From assembly GCF_022605165.1 (NCBI RefSeq), contig NC_063073.1, positions 992,001-1,056,000 of the forward strand: a DNA stretch of 64,000 bases. Direction: 5' to 3'. This stretch comes from Purpureocillium takamizusanense (Eukaryota; Ascomycota; Sordariomycetes; Hypocreales; Ophiocordycipitaceae). The position numbers were made by a program, and so were the translations under genes. Under the pieces are notes generated by a model, which saw nothing but the letters and a program-made list of their open reading frames with translations, was not told where the DNA came from and ran no database searches. Position 1 is the stretch's first letter. Each line of letters starts with the position of its first letter. Below, piece after piece: positions 61,351 through 64,000 of the stretch.

Positions 61351-62444
61351 ATGGCGACGATGAAGGCAATTGGTACGTCGGCGGCGGCGCGTGGCTGACC
61401 CAGCCCGCTCCAGTTGAGGCTAACACGCGGGGATCTTGCTTTCCCCTGTTCCCCGTTGCAGACATCAAGGGCGGCAAGGGCGAGCGCGATGCGCTCTTCA
61501 TGAACGCCGAGACGCCTCGGCCGACGCCCGGCCAGGGCCAGGCGCTCGTCAAGATCAAGGCCTTCGGCATCAACCGCATGGACATCATCCAGCGGCGCGG
61601 CAACTACCCACTGCCGCCGCAGGCGCCCAAGACGCTCGGCGTCGAGTTCAGCGGCGTCGTCGAGGCCTTCGGCCCAGGCGAGCACGGCGTCTTCCGGCAG
61701 GGCGACGAGGTTCTCGGCCTGGCATACGGCGGCGCCTACGCCGAGTACATCGCCGTCAGCTCCAAGATGCTCATCCACAAGCCCCATGCCCTGAGCTGGG
61801 AGCAGGCGGCCGCCGTGCCCGAGACGTGGATCACTGCCACCCAGGCCCTGCACAAGGTGCTGGGCTTCGCGCGCGGCAAGTCGATCCTCTGGCACGCCGG
61901 CGCCTCGGGCGTCTCCATCGCCGGCATCCAGCTGTCCCGCCTGGCGGGCGCGTCGGCCATCTATGCCACGGCCGGCACAGACGACAAGTGCCGCTTCATC
62001 ACGGACACGCTCGGCGCCACCGCCGCCTTCAACTACAAGACGGGCAACTGGGCCGACGGCATCAAGGAGGCCACCAGCGGGAAGGGCGTCGACTTCATCG
62101 TCGATTTCGTCGGCGGCAGCTACTTTCAGCAGAACCAGGACGCCGCCGCGCGCGACTGCCGCATCGTTCTGCTCGGCACCCTGGGCGGTGGCAAGGTTCC
62201 CGACGCCGACATCTCGCAGATTCTCTTCAAGCGCATCCGCATCGAGGGGTCGACGCTGCGCAGCCGCGACGAGGACTACCAGGGCGAGCTGCGAGACAAG
62301 CTCGAGACGTACCTACCTGACTTCGAGTCCGGCAAGCTTAAGATCATCCTCGACAAGGTGTTGCCATGGGACCAGATACAGGAGGCACACAAGTACATGG
62401 AGGAAGCCAAGAACTCGGGAAAGATTGTCTGCACCGTTTCCTGA
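61351..62444 (+). CDS. Quinone oxidoreductase, PIG3-like zinc-less medium-chain reductase
   Basis: Exons 61351-61372 and 61462-62444 give 334 residues. The tiny first exon (22 nt, MATMKAI plus one base) is joined by an 89-nt intron (GTACGT donor, GTTGCAG acceptor), giving MKAIDIKGGKG, the expected N-terminus. The GroES-like fold covers residues about 30-130 (KIKAFGINRMDIIQRRGNYP, LGVEFSGVV). The Rossmann nucleotide loop is HAGASGVS (152-158). DFVGGSYF and QDAAARDCRIVLLGTLGG follow. It lacks the zinc-ligand Cys/His set of alcohol dehydrogenases. TP53I3/PIG3 relatives use NADPH to reduce quinones in one-electron steps. It is cytosolic, with no targeting signal. Convergent with the hydrolase gene 162 nt away. 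Confidence 0.92.
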
Positions 62445-62606
62445 ACGGTAGGTGTGCGCAACACCTGTGGTATCTTTTCGGCCCAAGGGCGATGATGAAC
62501 GATAACATGAAACGAATCAATCATGAAAACCATCGTTACGTTATGCAACGTTGCTCCCTCCCGTCAATAGCCTTGGTATAGTGAATATGTTGCCATCCTC
62601 TGCCCA

Positions 62607-63808
62607 TCAATGCTCCTGGATCCACTTGAGCATCTGCTCGTACGCCGTCGCCTGCGCGTCGCTGATGGCGCTGTCTGGATATGCGCCCACCACAGCGAAG
62701 CCTGATTTGATATTATTAGCAATACAGTCCCCCATATAGCGTTCATAACAAACAGTGAGTGAGCTCACCGTGTGGCACTCCCGGATACACGTGAACCTCG
62801 TGCTCCAGGTTGGCGCCGGACATGGCGTCCTCGCCGGCCGCCCTCACAGCGTCTGGAAACAACGGGTCGTTCTCGACGCAGACCAAGCTCAGCGGCACCT
62901 TCAGGTCCTTGAAGTCGTCAGGCGTGACAGAAGCCGCGTGCGCCAGAGCGCCAGCCTTGATGTAAGGGCCCTTTTTGAGGGCTCCCGTCTCGGCGTCCTC
63001 GCCCGCGCCCGCGCCTTGCCTCTGTGACTCCTGGGCGAGCAGTAAGACGAAGCGACCGCCGACGCAGTACCCGACGGCGTATATGCCGCCGCCATGGCTC
63101 ACGGCGTCGGCGTACAGTTCGCGTGTGGCGTCGACGATGCGGTGCAGCACAGGCATGACGCGGTCGGCGGTGATGCGCGCCAGCCACATGTCGATCATGA
63201 AGGACTTGGTTACTTCGACAGCCTTGAGCTTGACCTGCTCGAGCAGCGACGTTGAGTCATCTGTAATGGCTGTCGCCGCGGGGGCTGTGTCGCCGCCGAA
63301 GAGGTCCGGCATCACCACCACGTAGCCGGCCGAGGCGAATTTGTCGGCCTGTATCTGGTTGTTGGTGGAGCGGATGCCGGTGCCACCGGTGAGCAGGAGG
63401 AGCAGGCGGGAGGGTGTGTGCGGGTAGTCGGCGGGCTTGGAGATGTAGACCTGAATGGGCATGTCGTTAGACCCGTGGTGTTTCTCTCTAGGGAAACGGT
63501 TTGGGGAGACGAACGTCTATGTCATTGAGCTTGATGATCTCGCCTGTGGCGGCCTGACCGATAGCTGGAGCGAGCTTGTCAGCCGCACCTCACGATCGGA
63601 GAACCAGTGCCGACGACGTACGAGTTGGCCTATCTGACACGCAATGCTCCCCGACAACGGGCTCTGCTTGCGACACATTGTCGTCGGCACTCTTGAGGCT
63701 GCCCTCGGCGGGCTGCTGTGGCTGCTGCTGCTGCTGCTGCTGATGTTGTTGTTGTTGCTCTTGGGTGTCGCTCTCGGGAGCCTTTGTTGCGATGTCAGAG
63801 TCAGTCAT
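62607..63808 (-). CDS. Dienelactone hydrolase family protein, four exons, poly-Gln N-terminus
   Basis: Exons on the minus strand are 63808-63622, 63564-63515, 63450-62769 and 62701-62607, giving 337 residues. Introns are 57, 64 and 67 nt with donors GTACGT, GTTCGT and GTGAGC. Intron 2 has the branch site CTAAC. Junctions give SDRPTPIGQAATG, KLNDIDVYISKP and GVPHGFAVV, all matching the family. The alpha/beta-hydrolase triad is Cys208 in GYCVGGR, Asp274 in VENDPLFP and His306 in GVPHG. Other family blocks are LLLLTGGTGI and VVVMPDLFGGD. The enzyme class opens dienelactones in aromatic breakdown or hydrolyses other small esters. The substrate here is unknown. Residues about 17-32 are a Gln tract with one His. 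The in-frame ATG at 63462 lies inside intron 2 and is not the start. Confidence 0.9.
63718..63762 (-). repeat. CAG/CAA repeat encoding a glutamine tract
   Basis: The plus strand shows CTG/TTG repeats; read on the minus strand they encode about 15 Gln in two runs within exon 1 of the hydrolase gene. On the plus strand the same DNA gives a spurious poly-Leu frame. Confidence 0.8.
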
Positions 63809-64000
63809 GGCGGGCGGATGTGTCTGCCCTTGGTAGAAGTTGATAAGAAGAGCTGGCTGGCGAAGATGGTTGTTGAACACGGCGAGGCCAGCTGTGGTTG
63901 TACTTCGTGCGTAAGGTAGGCTGATAGCCCGCGTTTGGCCCCTCGCGGCAGGCAAGTGCTTGGCAACAGCACGTGGAGTGGGCTGAGCTCTGTTCCTGAA
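63809..64000. promoter_or_regulatory. Leader and proximal promoter of the hydrolase gene, truncated by the window edge
   Basis: Upstream of the ATG at 63808 on the minus strand. No further gene can be seen before the window ends. Confidence 0.35.

Noticed and set aside
62743..63462. Single-exon reading of the hydrolase starting at 63462
   Set aside because: Splice sites and family sequence upstream show the ATG is inside an intron and that the stop-side end also needs a last exon.
63644..63919. Poly-Leu plus-strand frame resembling a membrane protein
   Set aside because: It is the reverse strand of the CAG/CAA glutamine tract in the hydrolase gene.

Overview
The window looks like nuclear chromosomal DNA of a filamentous ascomycete, probably a hypocrealean Sordariomycete. 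The evidence is short GT-AG introns (about 56-200 nt) with CTAAC/CTGAC-type branch sites, high GC with strong G/C third positions in genes, a StuA APSES regulator, an EsdC-like glycogen-binding-domain protein, Ser/Thr-rich GPI-type wall proteins and a SmF with a typical intron. The order is inferred from protein character and was not tested by a search.

Layout. 0-8.3 kb holds a secreted cysteine-rich repeat protein (2614-3216), a decayed unidentified gene (about 4.0-5.8 kb) and a small Ser/Thr-rich GPI-type protein (7766-8248). 8.5-13.8 kb is compact housekeeping: an F-box protein (-), an HD-domain phosphohydrolase (-), a DUF1993 protein (+) and SmF (+). 15-26 kb is the developmental and cell-division part: an EsdC-like protein with a long ATG-free leader, an amidohydrolase, a SnaD/Cut12-like coiled-coil spindle-pole-body protein (-) and stuA (-). 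From about 27 to 45.5 kb I find no convincing gene. That stretch carries the probable stuA leader and promoter side, simple repeats, TAGGTACCTA-type palindromes and one AT-rich island. 45.5-50.3 kb has a BRCT protein (+) and a PrpE/ACSS3-like acyl-CoA synthetase (-) ending in the peroxisomal tripeptide AKL. At 54.3-55 kb is a CCG-6-like GPI wall protein (-). The right end has a PIG3-like quinone oxidoreductase (+) converging on a four-exon dienelactone-hydrolase-family gene (-).

The genes do not form an operon or an obvious biosynthetic cluster. The clearest shared theme is development and surface: StuA and EsdC-like proteins act in asexual or sexual development in related fungi, and three small secreted or GPI-type proteins lie nearby. 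Most gene models were rebuilt by joining exons at consensus splice sites. Six genes are spliced (SmF, amidohydrolase, stuA, BRCT, acyl-CoA synthetase, CCG-6-like) plus the two at the right end. No tRNA, rRNA, CRISPR array or intact transposon was recognised.
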